13,865 nucleotides of DNA from assembly GCA_964516325.1 (NCBI GenBank), contig CAZFAP010000130.1, positions 1 through 13,865 on the forward strand, written 5' to 3'. The notes beneath the pieces are model-generated. The model saw only the letters and a program-made list of their open reading frames with translations, was not told the origin of the DNA and did not search any database. The position numbers were made by a program, and so were the translations under genes. The DNA comes from CAZFAP01 sp964516325 (GTDB taxonomy: Bacteria > Auribacterota > JABMQX01). Of this stretch, positions 1 to 7,273 are shown piece after piece (the stretch's first letter is position 1; each line of letters begins with the position of its first letter).

Positions 1-681
1 CTCATCAAGGCTAAGGAGGAAGGGAAGATTTCCCACATTGCCGGGACGGGCCATCTGGCCACGACCGCTATGATGAAGTTCATGCAAACCGGACTGATGG
101 AGGCGATCGCCGTTCCCATGAATCCCGTGCGGAGAGAATTCCTCGAGCAGGTCGTCCCCATGGCGAAGAAGATGGACATCGGCGTCATCGGCATGAAAGT
201 CTTCCATTTTGGCAAGCTCGGTCGCATCGTTCCCCAGCTCGCCGACATCCTCGGAACCGACCGCGACGAGTTCATTCGGAGAACCTTATCTTTCAGCCTG
301 GCTCAAGACGTCGCCTGTGTGATCCCCGGATTCACGACTTTGGATGAGGTCAAGAGCGCCATCGCCATTGGCAAGGCGTTCAAAGGGCTGACGCCTGCAG
401 AATCCTCGGCTATGAGCTTTGGGAAGGAGAAGTCCGCGACCGATCTTTGCCGCCTCTGCGGGCACTGCCTGCCCTGTCCCGTGAAGATAGCAATCCCGGA
501 CGTTCTCCGCCTCGAACTGAACGCCCGGCATTACGGTCTCGCTGCCTGGTCCAGACTCGAGTACGGCAGGCAGAAGGTCAAGGCCAGCGCCTGCACGAAG
601 TGCGGCGAATGCACGAAGAAGTGCCCACACGGGCTGCCCGCAATGGATATGGTTCTCCGAGCCGCGTCAACCCTGGCGTAG
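1..681 (+). CDS. Aldo/keto reductase with C-terminal 4Fe-4S motifs (5' partial)
   Basis: The reading frame is open from base 1 to the TAG stop at 679-681 (226 visible residues), so the start lies outside the window. The first residues (EEGKISHIAGTGH) match the part of the aldo/keto reductase barrel that follows the catalytic histidine; the catalytic tetrad itself is therefore missing from view. The tail carries two cysteine clusters: CRLCGHCLPCP (Cys 150, 153, 156, 159) and CTKCGECTKKCP (Cys 198, 201, 204, 208). This arrangement is typical of the ferredoxin-like aldo/keto reductase subfamily, which is expected to be a cytoplasmic NAD(P)H- or electron-carrier-linked oxidoreductase. The substrate cannot be told. 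It has no evident link to the polysaccharide genes. Both cysteine sets look complete and nothing suggests decay. Confidence 0.9.
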   Translation, partial: LIKAKEEGKISHIAGTGHLATTAMMKFMQTGLMEAIAVPMNPVRREFLEQVVPMAKKMDIGVIGMKVFHFGKLGRIVPQLADILGTDRDEFIRRTLSFSLAQDVACVIPGFTTLDEVKSAIAIGKAFKGLTPAESSAMSFGKEKSATDLCRLCGHCLPCPVKIAIPDVLRLELNARHYGLAAWSRLEYGRQKVKASACTKCGECTKKCPHGLPAMDMVLRAASTLA

Positions 682-875
682 CCGCCGGAGTCGGGACGCA
701 AGGCAAAGCGTTTTTTTCGCTTCTCATTCTGCGTTTCACATTGACCTGTCGGGGGGGTGAAGATGTTTTTCCCACGGTTCATGGCAGCGACTCGTATCCC
801 GCTATTACGCTCTCGCGTATTGCTTCGATCATGGCAACACAAACATAAACGGCACACAGTGGAAGGAGGTGCGCG
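682..875. other. Spacer between reductase and beta-barrel gene
   Basis: No gene is seen in this 194-base gap. At 706-722 a 5-bp inverted repeat (AAGCG / CGCTT) encloses seven T residues. It could contribute to ending transcription of the reductase gene, but the stem is short and the T run sits in the loop, so this is weak. No convincing promoter for the downstream gene was found. Confidence 0.3.
863..870 (+). promoter_or_regulatory. Strong ribosome binding site for GTG start at 876
   Basis: AAGGAGGT lies 5 bases before the GTG at 876. It is a near-perfect Shine-Dalgarno sequence and fixes the GTG as the start, in front of a clear signal peptide. Confidence 0.85.
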
Positions 876-1688
876 GTGAGGAAAGTTGCAGTGGGAGTCG
901 TTGCAGCCTTGTTTCTCACGGCGGGGACGGCCTACGCTGACCCCATCGTCGGTGCAGGGGCGAGCACCGGGCCGAAAGGGATGCTTATCGTGGAGCCCCA
1001 TTATAGCTATCTTGATTTCACGGAGAGGTATGATGTCAGGAAAGGGGAGTGGGTTGATTTGGGTCCGGGCCAGGAACTCCAGTTCAACATGATCCTGCTT
1101 CAGGTAACGTACGGCATAAGCGAGCGGGTCTGGCCACGACTCAACATGCCCTACTGGTTGCGGGAGATGAAAATGGGACCCGTCAAAGGCGAGTCCAACG
1201 GCCTCGGCGACATCGTCCTCGATGTTAAGACGAAGCTGATAAAGGGCGAAAACCTCCAGCAGGGCCTCGTCTGGCTCACCGGATTGCGCCTTCCCACCGG
1301 CGACAGCGACGAAATACCCACCCTTGGCGATGGGTCAATAGACGCCGGGGGAGGGTTGACAGGCTCAAAGAGGTTCGGGCCAATCCAACTTAACGGCTTC
1401 GCCGCATGGTGGTTCAACGAGAAGAACGATTTCGGCAGGGGCGAAGACGAACTGGAGTACAGTGCAAGCGCCCAAATCCTCCTCTCGAGAAAAGCCATAC
1501 CGAACGTGGAAGTCTATGGGAAGTGGCTCGAAGGGGGAGACGAGGGAAGCCTCGACCTCATCGTCGGCCTCCAGTATTGGCCGTCAAGGAAGCTCCTGCT
1601 CGAAGGGGCGGTCCGAGTCCCTGTTGAGGCAAAGGGAGGCTACACGTACGACGCAGCTCCGTACATAGGCTTCATGGCCCTGTTTTGA
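876..1688 (+). CDS. Secreted outer-membrane beta-barrel-like protein (MetA-pathway/transporter-like)
   Basis: 270 residues starting at GTG with a strong Shine-Dalgarno sequence. Residues 1-21 form a signal peptide (basic start, hydrophobic core, cleavage after AYA). The mature part has alternating polar and hydrophobic strands, many aromatic residues and glycine turns, motifs such as YGISERVWPRLNMPY and LRLPTGDSDE, and ends in phenylalanine, as outer-membrane barrels often do. This pattern resembles the MetA-pathway-of-phenol-degradation family (PF13557), a loosely defined set of outer-membrane proteins whose name should not be read as proof of a phenol role. Exact function is unknown; a passive channel or structural barrel is most likely. 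It stands alone between the reductase gene and the sugar transferase gene, with a perfect hairpin 36 bases after its stop. Confidence 0.75.
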   Translation: MRKVAVGVVAALFLTAGTAYADPIVGAGASTGPKGMLIVEPHYSYLDFTERYDVRKGEWVDLGPGQELQFNMILLQVTYGISERVWPRLNMPYWLREMKMGPVKGESNGLGDIVLDVKTKLIKGENLQQGLVWLTGLRLPTGDSDEIPTLGDGSIDAGGGLTGSKRFGPIQLNGFAAWWFNEKNDFGRGEDELEYSASAQILLSRKAIPNVEVYGKWLEGGDEGSLDLIVGLQYWPSRKLLLEGAVRVPVEAKGGYTYDAAPYIGFMALF

Positions 1689-1724
1689 CAAGCGGCACAA
1701 ATCAGCTTGACTGGCGGTCCTGAT

Positions 1725-1751
1725 GGGGGACACATCTTTCTCGTGTCCCCC
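1725..1751 (+). terminator. Perfect 9-bp GC-rich hairpin, likely terminator or dispersed hairpin
   Basis: GGGGGACAC at 1725-1733 pairs perfectly with GTGTCCCCC at 1743-1751 around a 9-base pyrimidine-rich loop, 36 bases after the barrel gene's stop. Position and strength suit a transcription terminator. There is no long T tract after it (TTGTCATGG follows), so it may need a factor or may be a mobile short palindrome. Confidence 0.5.
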
Positions 1752-1910
1752 TTGTCATGGCGCCGTCCCTTCGAGATTGCGAGAATTCGCGCGCGGACTT
1801 TGCTTCGCCGCAGCACACTCGGTCGTCGCTGCTGGTCAACGTCCATCGGCGAACGCGGGCAACAGATGTTGTTTTCTGTAAACGCGCTCGCGCAGGGGAC
1901 CGCGGAGTAA

Positions 1911-1928
1911 CCTTGGGTTGCCTCAAGG
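1911..1928. promoter_or_regulatory. Inverted repeat upstream of sigma-54 box (possible activator site)
   Basis: CCTTG and CAAGG are separated by 8 bases, with the centre about 97 bases before the predicted transcription start at about 2017. This is the usual distance for an enhancer-binding activator. The arms are short and no second copy was found, so this is a suggestion only. Confidence 0.2.
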
Positions 1929-1989
1929 GGCTCAGTCACAACTACCTCTGCGGCAAAATGTTATGTGCCTAAAGCCTGCCAGCCGTCTC

Positions 1990-2005
1990 TGGCACAGATG
2001 TTGCT
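1990..2005 (+). promoter_or_regulatory. Sigma-54 (RpoN) promoter of the sugar transferase gene
   Basis: TGGCACAGATGTTGCT has GG and GC separated by exactly 10 bases and matches the sigma-54 consensus TGGCAC-N5-TTGCW at every fixed position. The predicted start is near 2017, about 110 bases before the ATG at 2126. It lies in noncoding DNA, in the right direction, in front of a polysaccharide gene. Confidence 0.8.
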
Positions 2006-2125
2006 TCCCAACGACTTGGTTTACCCATTGGTTCATAAGGCCCCTGTAGGTTCTGAGCAAGGGCAACACCATTCCTTGCTTCAACGAAACCGCGGGCCCG
2101 GAACAACAACACCCGACATCTTACC

Positions 2126-3511
2126 ATGACCAAGCGGCTGCCCGGCAACGTACGCAAAAGAATACTGGTTCTCGTTGACTTCGGGCTTGTCCTCGCCGCC
2201 GCCCTCATTGCAGCCCTCGTCAAATCAGCGCCTTACGAGCAGACACTGTGGACATTCCTACTCGGAATCTTCGCCGTCTCGTTTGTTCTGCAACTGAGCT
2301 TCTACTACAACAATCTCTACGACCTCAAGGCGACAAACAACTTCATCCGCCTCAGTTATAATCTGATCCACTCCTTTGCGGTCGCGGCGGTCATTCTCGG
2401 AGCCGTTTACCTCATATTCCCGCGTTTGATGATTGCCAGAGGCGTCTTTTTCTTGGCTACGCTCTTCGTCATTCTTTTCGTATTTCCCTGGCGCTACTTC
2501 TACGTCTGGATACTCAGACGAAAGGGCATCGCCGAGAATCTCCTTGTCGTGGGGGCGAATGGTGTGGCAAGCGAAATAGCCAAGGAAGTCCTCGCAAGGC
2601 CACAATCGGGCTATCACCTTGTCGGATTCTGGACAGGCGACGGGAAAGCCTCCGGCATTTCGGCGGGAGTCCCGATGGTTTCGGGCAGCGATGCGGAGTT
2701 GTTCCAGTGGATGGCGGAAAACAACGTGAACACCGTCGTCCTCGCCTGCAAGGAGGGCGAGGAACAGGGCTCAAAAGCCTTCTTGAACGAAGTGAAGCGT
2801 CGCTGTCCGGGCATGGAAGTGCGACGGGGGAGCGAGTTTTACGAGGAAGTCGCGAGTAAAGTCCTACTCGGCGCGTTGAACGCCCCAGACGTGTCAGAGC
2901 CGGAGATCGTCGGCAGAACGAGACTCGCCTGGCATTTCAAGCGACTGATAGACATTGTCATCTCTATCGTCGGGCTTGCTCTTACTCTGCCAATATCGCT
3001 CCTCGCGGCCATCGCAATCAAGCTCACGTCGGCCGGCCCCGTGCTTTTCGCCCAGCAACGGGTCGGGCAGAAGGGGAACCTGTTCAGGTTGCTCAAGTTC
3101 CGCTCCATGCGCCAAAACGCGGAAGCCGAATCAGGACCCGTATGGGCCGACGCCAACGATGACAGAATCACCCCCGTCGGGCGAATTATCAGAAAGTTCC
3201 GCATAGACGAAATCCCCCAGATGTGGAATGTCCTGCGGGGACAGATGAGCTTCATTGGCCCGCGACCCGAAAGACCCTTCTTCGTTCAAAAGCTGGAAAA
3301 GGAAATCCCCTTCTACTCCCACCGCCTCTGCGTCAAGCCCGGCATAACCGGACTCGCCCAGGTTCGCCACTACTACACCTCCTCCATGGAAGAGACCGTC
3401 GGCAAGCTGGAGTACGACCTCTACTACATCAAGCACATGTCCCCCCTCTTCGACTTCATGATTCTCCTCGACACCGTGAAAACCATCATGTTTGGCTCCG
3501 GCGCCCGGTAG
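2126..3511 (+). CDS. Polyprenyl-phosphate sugar-1-phosphate transferase (exopolysaccharide initiating enzyme)
   Basis: 461 residues. Four hydrophobic segments (about 12-32, 42-60, 80-99, 104-122) are followed by a Rossmann-like region beginning LLVVGANGVASEIAKE (about 139-154) and a fifth membrane segment (about 272-297). The C-terminal bacterial sugar transferase domain has LLKFRSMR (322-329), the Asp-Glu catalytic pair in RIDEIPQMWNVL (D361, E362), GPRPE (378-382) and KPGITGLAQV (404-413). The family transfers a sugar-1-phosphate from a nucleotide sugar to the lipid carrier at the inner membrane, the first committed step of exopolysaccharide or O-unit assembly. Length and layout fit the WbaP/EPS-type transferases, including those tied to exosortase loci. 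The sugar cannot be predicted. A sigma-54 box lies upstream. The ribosome site before the ATG is weak, but no better in-frame start exists nearby. Confidence 0.93.
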   Translation: MTKRLPGNVRKRILVLVDFGLVLAAALIAALVKSAPYEQTLWTFLLGIFAVSFVLQLSFYYNNLYDLKATNNFIRLSYNLIHSFAVAAVILGAVYLIFPRLMIARGVFFLATLFVILFVFPWRYFYVWILRRKGIAENLLVVGANGVASEIAKEVLARPQSGYHLVGFWTGDGKASGISAGVPMVSGSDAELFQWMAENNVNTVVLACKEGEEQGSKAFLNEVKRRCPGMEVRRGSEFYEEVASKVLLGALNAPDVSEPEIVGRTRLAWHFKRLIDIVISIVGLALTLPISLLAAIAIKLTSAGPVLFAQQRVGQKGNLFRLLKFRSMRQNAEAESGPVWADANDDRITPVGRIIRKFRIDEIPQMWNVLRGQMSFIGPRPERPFFVQKLEKEIPFYSHRLCVKPGITGLAQVRHYYTSSMEETVGKLEYDLYYIKHMSPLFDFMILLDTVKTIMFGSGAR

Positions 3512-3597
3512 CCGTTGCCGCTCTCAGGATTCTCCCATACTATGGCACTCCTTCCTCGCCAGGTGAACCCATGTCAAGTGTGCCGTCTTCATTCGGC

Positions 3598-3630
3598 CCG
3601 TCTTTGCGAGCTTTGCGCCTTTTCGAGAGG
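3598..3630 (+). repeat. CTTTGCG-type dispersed repeat, degenerate copy
   Basis: GTCTTTGCGAGCTTTGCGCC, then a T-rich stretch and CGAGAGG, read in the same direction as the copy at 6151-6185. This A/T-C-G word family recurs in spacers of many environmental bacterial genomes. The copy is imperfect. Confidence 0.45.
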
Positions 3631-3719
3631 TCTCTCCTCCACTATGGAACCGTTCGCATGGCCGTTGGGAACACTGCGCCGTCCGCAACGTTCGGTGTCC
3701 CTCTCGATGCGCTTGTCGG

Positions 3720-3759
3720 AATTCGGTTTTCTCTCGCCATGACGCCAAGCACGGAAAGG
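3720..3759 (-). repeat. Inverted copy of the 6151-6190 repeat
   Basis: ATTCGGTTTTCTCTCGCCA followed by TGACGCCAAG closely matches the reverse complement of 6151-6190. The block GTTTTCTCTCGCCA is identical, with only a few changes and one single-base insertion around it. With that copy it brackets the 3886-5607 gene. Confidence 0.7.
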
Positions 3760-3831
3760 AAGATTCAATTCTGGCGGACTTCCGCCCGCCGTTCGTCAGA
3801 CTTGGACTGCGCGGTTCATGGCTGTCAGCGG

Positions 3832-3853
3832 CCTCGACACGTATGGGTCGAGG
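3832..3853. terminator. Hairpin between converging genes
   Basis: CCTCGAC (3832-3838) and GTCGAGG (3847-3853) form a perfect 7-bp stem with an 8-base loop, between the ends of two converging genes. No T tract follows on either strand, so termination is plausible but unproven. Confidence 0.35.
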
Positions 3854-3885
3854 TCAACGAAGACCTTCCCCTGCTCCGTCGAGGC

Positions 3886-5607
3886 TCACTGAATCTGTTT
3901 GGCCGGGGTCTCCTGCGCCGCCGGCGAGGTCTGTTCGGCAGCGCTCTGGCGGCTCACGTAGAAAACGCCCGCTTTTACAGCGACGGCGGCGCCATTCTTC
4001 AAAAAGCGGACAACTGAAGGTGCGCTCCTCCTGTCCTGAATAGCCAGTCCGCCCGGAATGCGGTATGTCACATGGACGGTTTCCCCCAGGTCCTGGACAG
4101 CTCGATTGACGTAGGGCATCGCTCGGGGGATGATGGGCTTGAGTTCTGCCGGCGCCATTCCCATAGTCATTGCCAGGGCGGCGATTGCAAGCTGTCCAAG
4201 CTCGTCCAGCTCGGTGTACACCAAGGCGGCGTTGCTATCCGCCGGAAGGCCTTCCGTGGCAGCCTTGAAGGCGTCTTTGGCAGCGATATTCCGGCCGCTC
4301 TCTTTTGCAGTGAGAGCCTTCTGGAGAACCGCCATGGAACTCCCGAGTACCATCACGTCACCGTCCACAGCGAAGGCGGGGGTGACCGGAACAGGAATTT
4401 TGGGCATGACCATCATGACCTTCCTTCCGCTGAGTTCCATCTCCGTAATCGTGGCCGGGGCGCGTTCCCCCGACAGGAGGTTCTTCAAAGTCCCCATCAA
4501 ATACTCCGGGTCCCTCGCGTCGAGGCAGACCACGACGTTGGGGATTGCGAGGGTGTCTGGGATTTTGACGCCGATGGTGATCTCGCCGCCCAGAGACGCC
4601 AGGACCTTCTGCACGTCAATCCCCGCGTTCTCCTTGAGCCTGGCGAGGGTTTGTTCGACATCTGCCTCCGCGCCGAGCCGCTTCATCAGGTCGCAGATTT
4701 TCCCGAGGAACTGATCCGGCGGGCCTATCGAAAGCCGGTTCACGTGGGAGAAGTCCTCTGGGACGTAGGCGATTCCTTTCGGCTTCGTATTCGGGAAGCT
4801 GAGCAGGCTGGCGATGCCGGGTGCGTTCTCCGTGTACTGAAGGGCCACGTTGATGGTGTACAGTTTTTCGTCCGCACACATGCTGATGCCTGCGGCATGG
4901 ACGTCTTTCAAGCCCAGGCGGCCGACAATGTCCGGGAGCGCGGGTCCAAGCTTTTCCTGGATCGAGTCCAGATTCAGATAGACCGAAAGAAAAGCGTCCT
5001 TTGCCGTGATGGCGTTGATCGCCTTGAAGTGAGCGGTCTGGGCAAGGCTGCCCGACCCGAGACCCGACAGCGCCCGATCCAGAAGCCCCTCCCCTGCGGC
5101 GGCGTACAGGACGTTGTCCTTCACCGCCACGCCGATGGGCGGAATGGGGGCGCCGGGGATCACGACTTCGGTGCCGTGGTCCGTTTTCTGGACCTTCATA
5201 TCCGGAATGGCGGGCAGCAGCTTGCTCGCGGCGGCGGCGAGGGGCGCCAACCCCTCCGACAATTCCATGGTGAAAATCAACGAGGGCTGCCCGCGCTGGA
5301 GATCAATGGAGACGATGCCCAACGAACCACTTTTTGGAAGGACGGGTCTGATCTCATTGAATGCTTCCAGAATGGCCCTGGCCTTGATTTTGATGTCCGG
5401 AGGAACTGCCTCCTCCTCCAGACTCTCCAAGGCGGACTGACCGAGCTCGCTGATGAGGTAGTAGAACACCTCCATGTCCGCAAGCTCGATATACCCCACG
5501 CTGTCGGCGGGAAGGAGCTCTGCCATTGACGGCGCCTTGGCGTACACGAAAGCCGCCTGGCTGGCGATCAGGATTGCGACGATGAATCCGATTGGTTTCG
5601 CTTTCAC
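3886..5607 (-). CDS. Secreted DUF3352-like protein with internal duplication
   Basis: 573 residues from a GTG at 5607. Residues 1-23 form a signal peptide (KAKPIG, hydrophobic core, AFVYA cleavage), so the product is exported. LPADSVGYIELADM just after the signal resembles the start of DUF3352 proteins, a family without known function. The protein contains a duplicated unit: about 151-221 and about 401-474 both read as a proline-rich PxxP strand, a short strand, a (D/Q)(R/K)AL helix, FKA, and a VYxxLD segment. The C-terminus is an Ala/Gln/Glu-rich tail after a weakly hydrophobic stretch. No catalytic motif is seen; a structural or binding role in the periplasm or cell envelope is possible. 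It is transcribed alone, converging on the sugar transferase gene, with related repeats on both sides. The frame is open upstream to 5718, but that extension would bury the signal peptide. Confidence 0.75.
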   Translation of the reverse strand: MKAKPIGFIVAILIASQAAFVYAKAPSMAELLPADSVGYIELADMEVFYYLISELGQSALESLEEEAVPPDIKIKARAILEAFNEIRPVLPKSGSLGIVSIDLQRGQPSLIFTMELSEGLAPLAAAASKLLPAIPDMKVQKTDHGTEVVIPGAPIPPIGVAVKDNVLYAAAGEGLLDRALSGLGSGSLAQTAHFKAINAITAKDAFLSVYLNLDSIQEKLGPALPDIVGRLGLKDVHAAGISMCADEKLYTINVALQYTENAPGIASLLSFPNTKPKGIAYVPEDFSHVNRLSIGPPDQFLGKICDLMKRLGAEADVEQTLARLKENAGIDVQKVLASLGGEITIGVKIPDTLAIPNVVVCLDARDPEYLMGTLKNLLSGERAPATITEMELSGRKVMMVMPKIPVPVTPAFAVDGDVMVLGSSMAVLQKALTAKESGRNIAAKDAFKAATEGLPADSNAALVYTELDELGQLAIAALAMTMGMAPAELKPIIPRAMPYVNRAVQDLGETVHVTYRIPGGLAIQDRRSAPSVVRFLKNGAAVAVKAGVFYVSRQSAAEQTSPAAQETPAKQIQ

Positions 5608-5611
5608 ACAG

Positions 5612-5619
5612 CCTCCTTT
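5612..5619 (-). promoter_or_regulatory. Ribosome binding site that sets the start at 5607
   Basis: On the minus strand AAAGGAGG lies 4 bases before the GTG at 5607-5605. It selects this start, placing the signal peptide at the N-terminus, over the longer open frame beginning at 5718. Confidence 0.8.
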
Positions 5620-5968
5620 CGTTTTCTTCTCTGGTTTGCCCTTTGGTGCGACTCGGCCCCGCTCACCCTTTAGCGTGTCCTGGACGGCGGACGAGTCCGC
5701 GCTGAGAACAGGGACCACAATTCGCCCTGAACTACTATGTCGTATGACGTGGCAATCTTCGTTTTTATTTTACCCTATTTGCTTAGCCGGACCTCAGGTA
5801 TTGGCCAGACGAGCCGTGTCAATCATAGCGCGGGACGCACGGGATGCTGAGCATGCGTGTCGAGCCTTGCAGATACTCTGCTCCAAAAATCGGCCTACGC
5901 AGCCACAAGCAGGGCCGGGCCACCCCCTTGGCGCAGTCGCAAACCCGCGAAGCGCGCGGACGACATAG

Positions 5969-6108
5969 ACAGGATAGTGGCGCCCTCGGCGCACACAGGA
6001 TGGACAGGATCATCCTGTGTGAATTTTCTTTGGACAGGATTTACAGGATGAACAGGATATGGCGCAAGAGGAGAATCCCGTCATCCGGTCAATCCTGTCA
6101 TCCTGTCA
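5969..6108. repeat. ACAGGAT/ATCCTGT heptamer cluster
   Basis: ACAGGAT occurs at 5969, 5995, 6004, 6034, 6043 and 6052 (the last three with a 9-base period), and its complement ATCCTGT at 6012, 6092 and 6100. CACACAGGAT (5992-6001) and ATCCTGTGTG (6012-6021) form a perfect 10-bp inverted repeat with a 10-base loop. A second cluster lies at 8619-8653. Unit spacing is too short and too irregular for a CRISPR array. Confidence 0.85.
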
Positions 6109-6118
6109 AAATTCTTCT

Positions 6119-6192
6119 TCTGTGCGATCTCTGCGCTCTCCGCGGTGAAACGCTTCGCGTCTTTGCGTCTTGGCGAGAGAAAACGGAATCCC
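6119..6192 (+). repeat. CTTTGCG-type dispersed repeat
   Basis: Runs of related words (CTGTGCGATCTCTGCGCTCT, then CGCGGTGAAACGCTTCGCGT and CTTTGCGTCTTGGCGAGAG) are characteristic of a noncoding repeat family common in environmental bacterial spacers. Its last 40 bases recur inverted at 3720-3759. Apparent open frames across it are artefacts. Confidence 0.75.
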
Positions 6193-6447
6193 ACTCCTGC
6201 CCTGAGAAGTAGCGATACGGAGCCTGGATTCTCATGGTGTCCGGATGAGCGAAGTTCATGATGGACTGCGGTTGCTTCTTATGACCGCAACCACAAGCGC
6301 GGAATGGCATGCCCCTCCGGGTATGAAAGGTGAACCGTGGGACTGCGTGTGAGGGGGCGGCTTCGCAGAATGGCTTGCGCCGCAGAGGCAAGAATCGGAG
6401 CAAATTCTGCGGCAAGTCAAATGGAGGGCTGCGGACAGCGCAGAGGC

Positions 6448-7218
6448 CTATGTCCCCCCGTAAATGTAGTAGGGGGTATATTCTCTTATGTTCGTCAAGA
6501 CGCATCCAACCAGGCGGGCTTTGGCACCTTTCAGCAGCGCTTCTGCCCTCGAAACCACGTCGCGTTTGGTAGATTCCACTTTTGCGACCAGGATTACACC
6601 ATCCACCATTGCGCCCAGAACCCCTGCATCCGTAACGGCCATCACTGGCGGACTGTCGAAAATCAAGAAGTCGAATTTCTCCTTCAACTCCTTGATAACC
6701 TCCTTCATTCGGCTTGACCCGATCAGCTCGGAAGGGTTCAGCGGCGGTTTTCCCGCCGGGATAACGATGAGATTGGGAATTCTCGTTTTGTGGAAGACGT
6801 TTTGGAGTTCCGCCTCGCGGCGGAGCAGTTCCGAGAGCCCCGGTTCGAGTGGGATGTTCAGAAGATTGTGCATGTTGGGCCGCCGCAGATCGCAGTCAAT
6901 GGCCACAACGGTTTTCTCCGGGTTTGTCGCTATGGAGGTTGCCAGATTCAGGGCCGTCACGGTTTTTCCCTCGCCTTTGATCGCGCTGGTTATCACGAGA
7001 GCACGCACCGGCGGCCCGGAGTTCAAGGCCAGAAGATTCGTCCGCAGCATTCGATACTGCTCTGCGATGGTGCATTGGGGATCGGTGTGCGACACGATAT
7101 GCGGGTCAATCCCCGAGACATCTCTGGAAGTCACTATCGGCGTGTTGTGTTCCGTCGCCGGGCGCAGCTTCTTGCGTTCCCTTTCTGCTTTTGCAAGCGC
7201 GTCGGCAATTCTGCCCAT
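6448..7218 (-). CDS. Cytoplasmic tyrosine kinase of polysaccharide export (CpsD/Wzc-kinase type)
   Basis: 256 residues. The N-terminus (MGRIADALAKAERE) matches the amphipathic start common to stand-alone BY-kinases. Walker A is SAIKGEGKT (about 78-86), Walker A' is VVAIDCDLRRP (104-114) and Walker B is FLIFDSPP (184-191). The C-terminus carries a tyrosine cluster (Y247, Y250, Y251, Y253), the typical autophosphorylation site. The family phosphorylates itself and works with a Wzz-type membrane partner to regulate chain length and export. That partner is encoded in the same cluster (8754-10310) and lacks its own kinase domain, so this is a split kinase system. It is the last gene of the cluster, 55 bases after the ATPase gene, with a modest ribosome site (AGAGAGG) before its ATG. 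Confidence 0.93.
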   Translation of the reverse strand: MGRIADALAKAERERKKLRPATEHNTPIVTSRDVSGIDPHIVSHTDPQCTIAEQYRMLRTNLLALNSGPPVRALVITSAIKGEGKTVTALNLATSIATNPEKTVVAIDCDLRRPNMHNLLNIPLEPGLSELLRREAELQNVFHKTRIPNLIVIPAGKPPLNPSELIGSSRMKEVIKELKEKFDFLIFDSPPVMAVTDAGVLGAMVDGVILVAKVESTKRDVVSRAEALLKGAKARLVGCVLTNIREYTPYYIYGGT

Positions 7219-7273
7219 GTTCCAAAACCTCTCTGTTGTCTTCTCGCCGTTTTGTGTTGCTACCGTCGCACGG

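Larger units (their letters stand above)
1689..2125. other. 437-base intergenic region with hairpin and sigma-54 promoter
   Basis: No gene is supported; the short open frames here have no recognisable content. It holds the hairpin at 1725-1751, a degenerate promoter look-alike at 1858-1876, a CCTTG-N8-CAAGG inverted repeat at 1911-1928 and the sigma-54 box at 1990-2005. The bases after the box, to the ATG at 2126, would form a leader of roughly 110 bases without a strong Shine-Dalgarno sequence. Confidence 0.6.
3512..3885. other. Convergent intergenic region with repeats and a hairpin
   Basis: This gap separates two converging genes and holds no supported gene. It contains two oppositely facing pieces of the CTTTGCG-type repeat (3598-3630 and 3720-3759) and a hairpin at 3832-3853. 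Confidence 0.6.
5608..6447. other. 840-base repeat-rich spacer
   Basis: No gene is supported between the secreted protein's start and the tyrosine kinase's stop. It contains the ACAGGAT/ATCCTGT cluster (5969-6108), the CTTTGCG-type repeat (6119-6192) and a 6-bp stem (GGTTGC / GCAACC) near 6270-6293. A stretch rich in A/T at about 5755-5775 could hold the promoter of the secreted protein gene, but no clear -35/-10 pair was found. Confidence 0.55.

Noticed and set aside
682..720. Cyclic di-GMP riboswitch (GEMM) fragment, suggested by GGGACGCAAGGCAAAGC
   Set aside because: Only a short piece resembles the motif; the remaining helices and the conserved tetraloop-receptor parts are missing.
4072..5529. 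Long open frame on the plus strand (485 residues)
   Set aside because: It lies antisense to the secreted DUF3352-like gene, which has a signal peptide, a ribosome site and family-like sequence. The plus-strand product is His/Arg/Asp-rich without any domain, as expected of a GC-rich shadow frame.
5608..5718. N-terminal extension of the secreted protein to 5718
   Set aside because: It would place 37 charged residues before an otherwise typical signal peptide, and a strong Shine-Dalgarno sequence precedes the GTG at 5607.
5969..6108. CRISPR array
   Set aside because: The repeated unit is only 7 bases, in both orientations and with 8 to 30-base irregular spacing; no cas genes are present.
6098..6505. 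135-codon open frame on the minus strand
   Set aside because: Its C-terminal part is a translation of the CTTTGCG-type repeat and its start overlaps the kinase gene's end, so it is an artefact.
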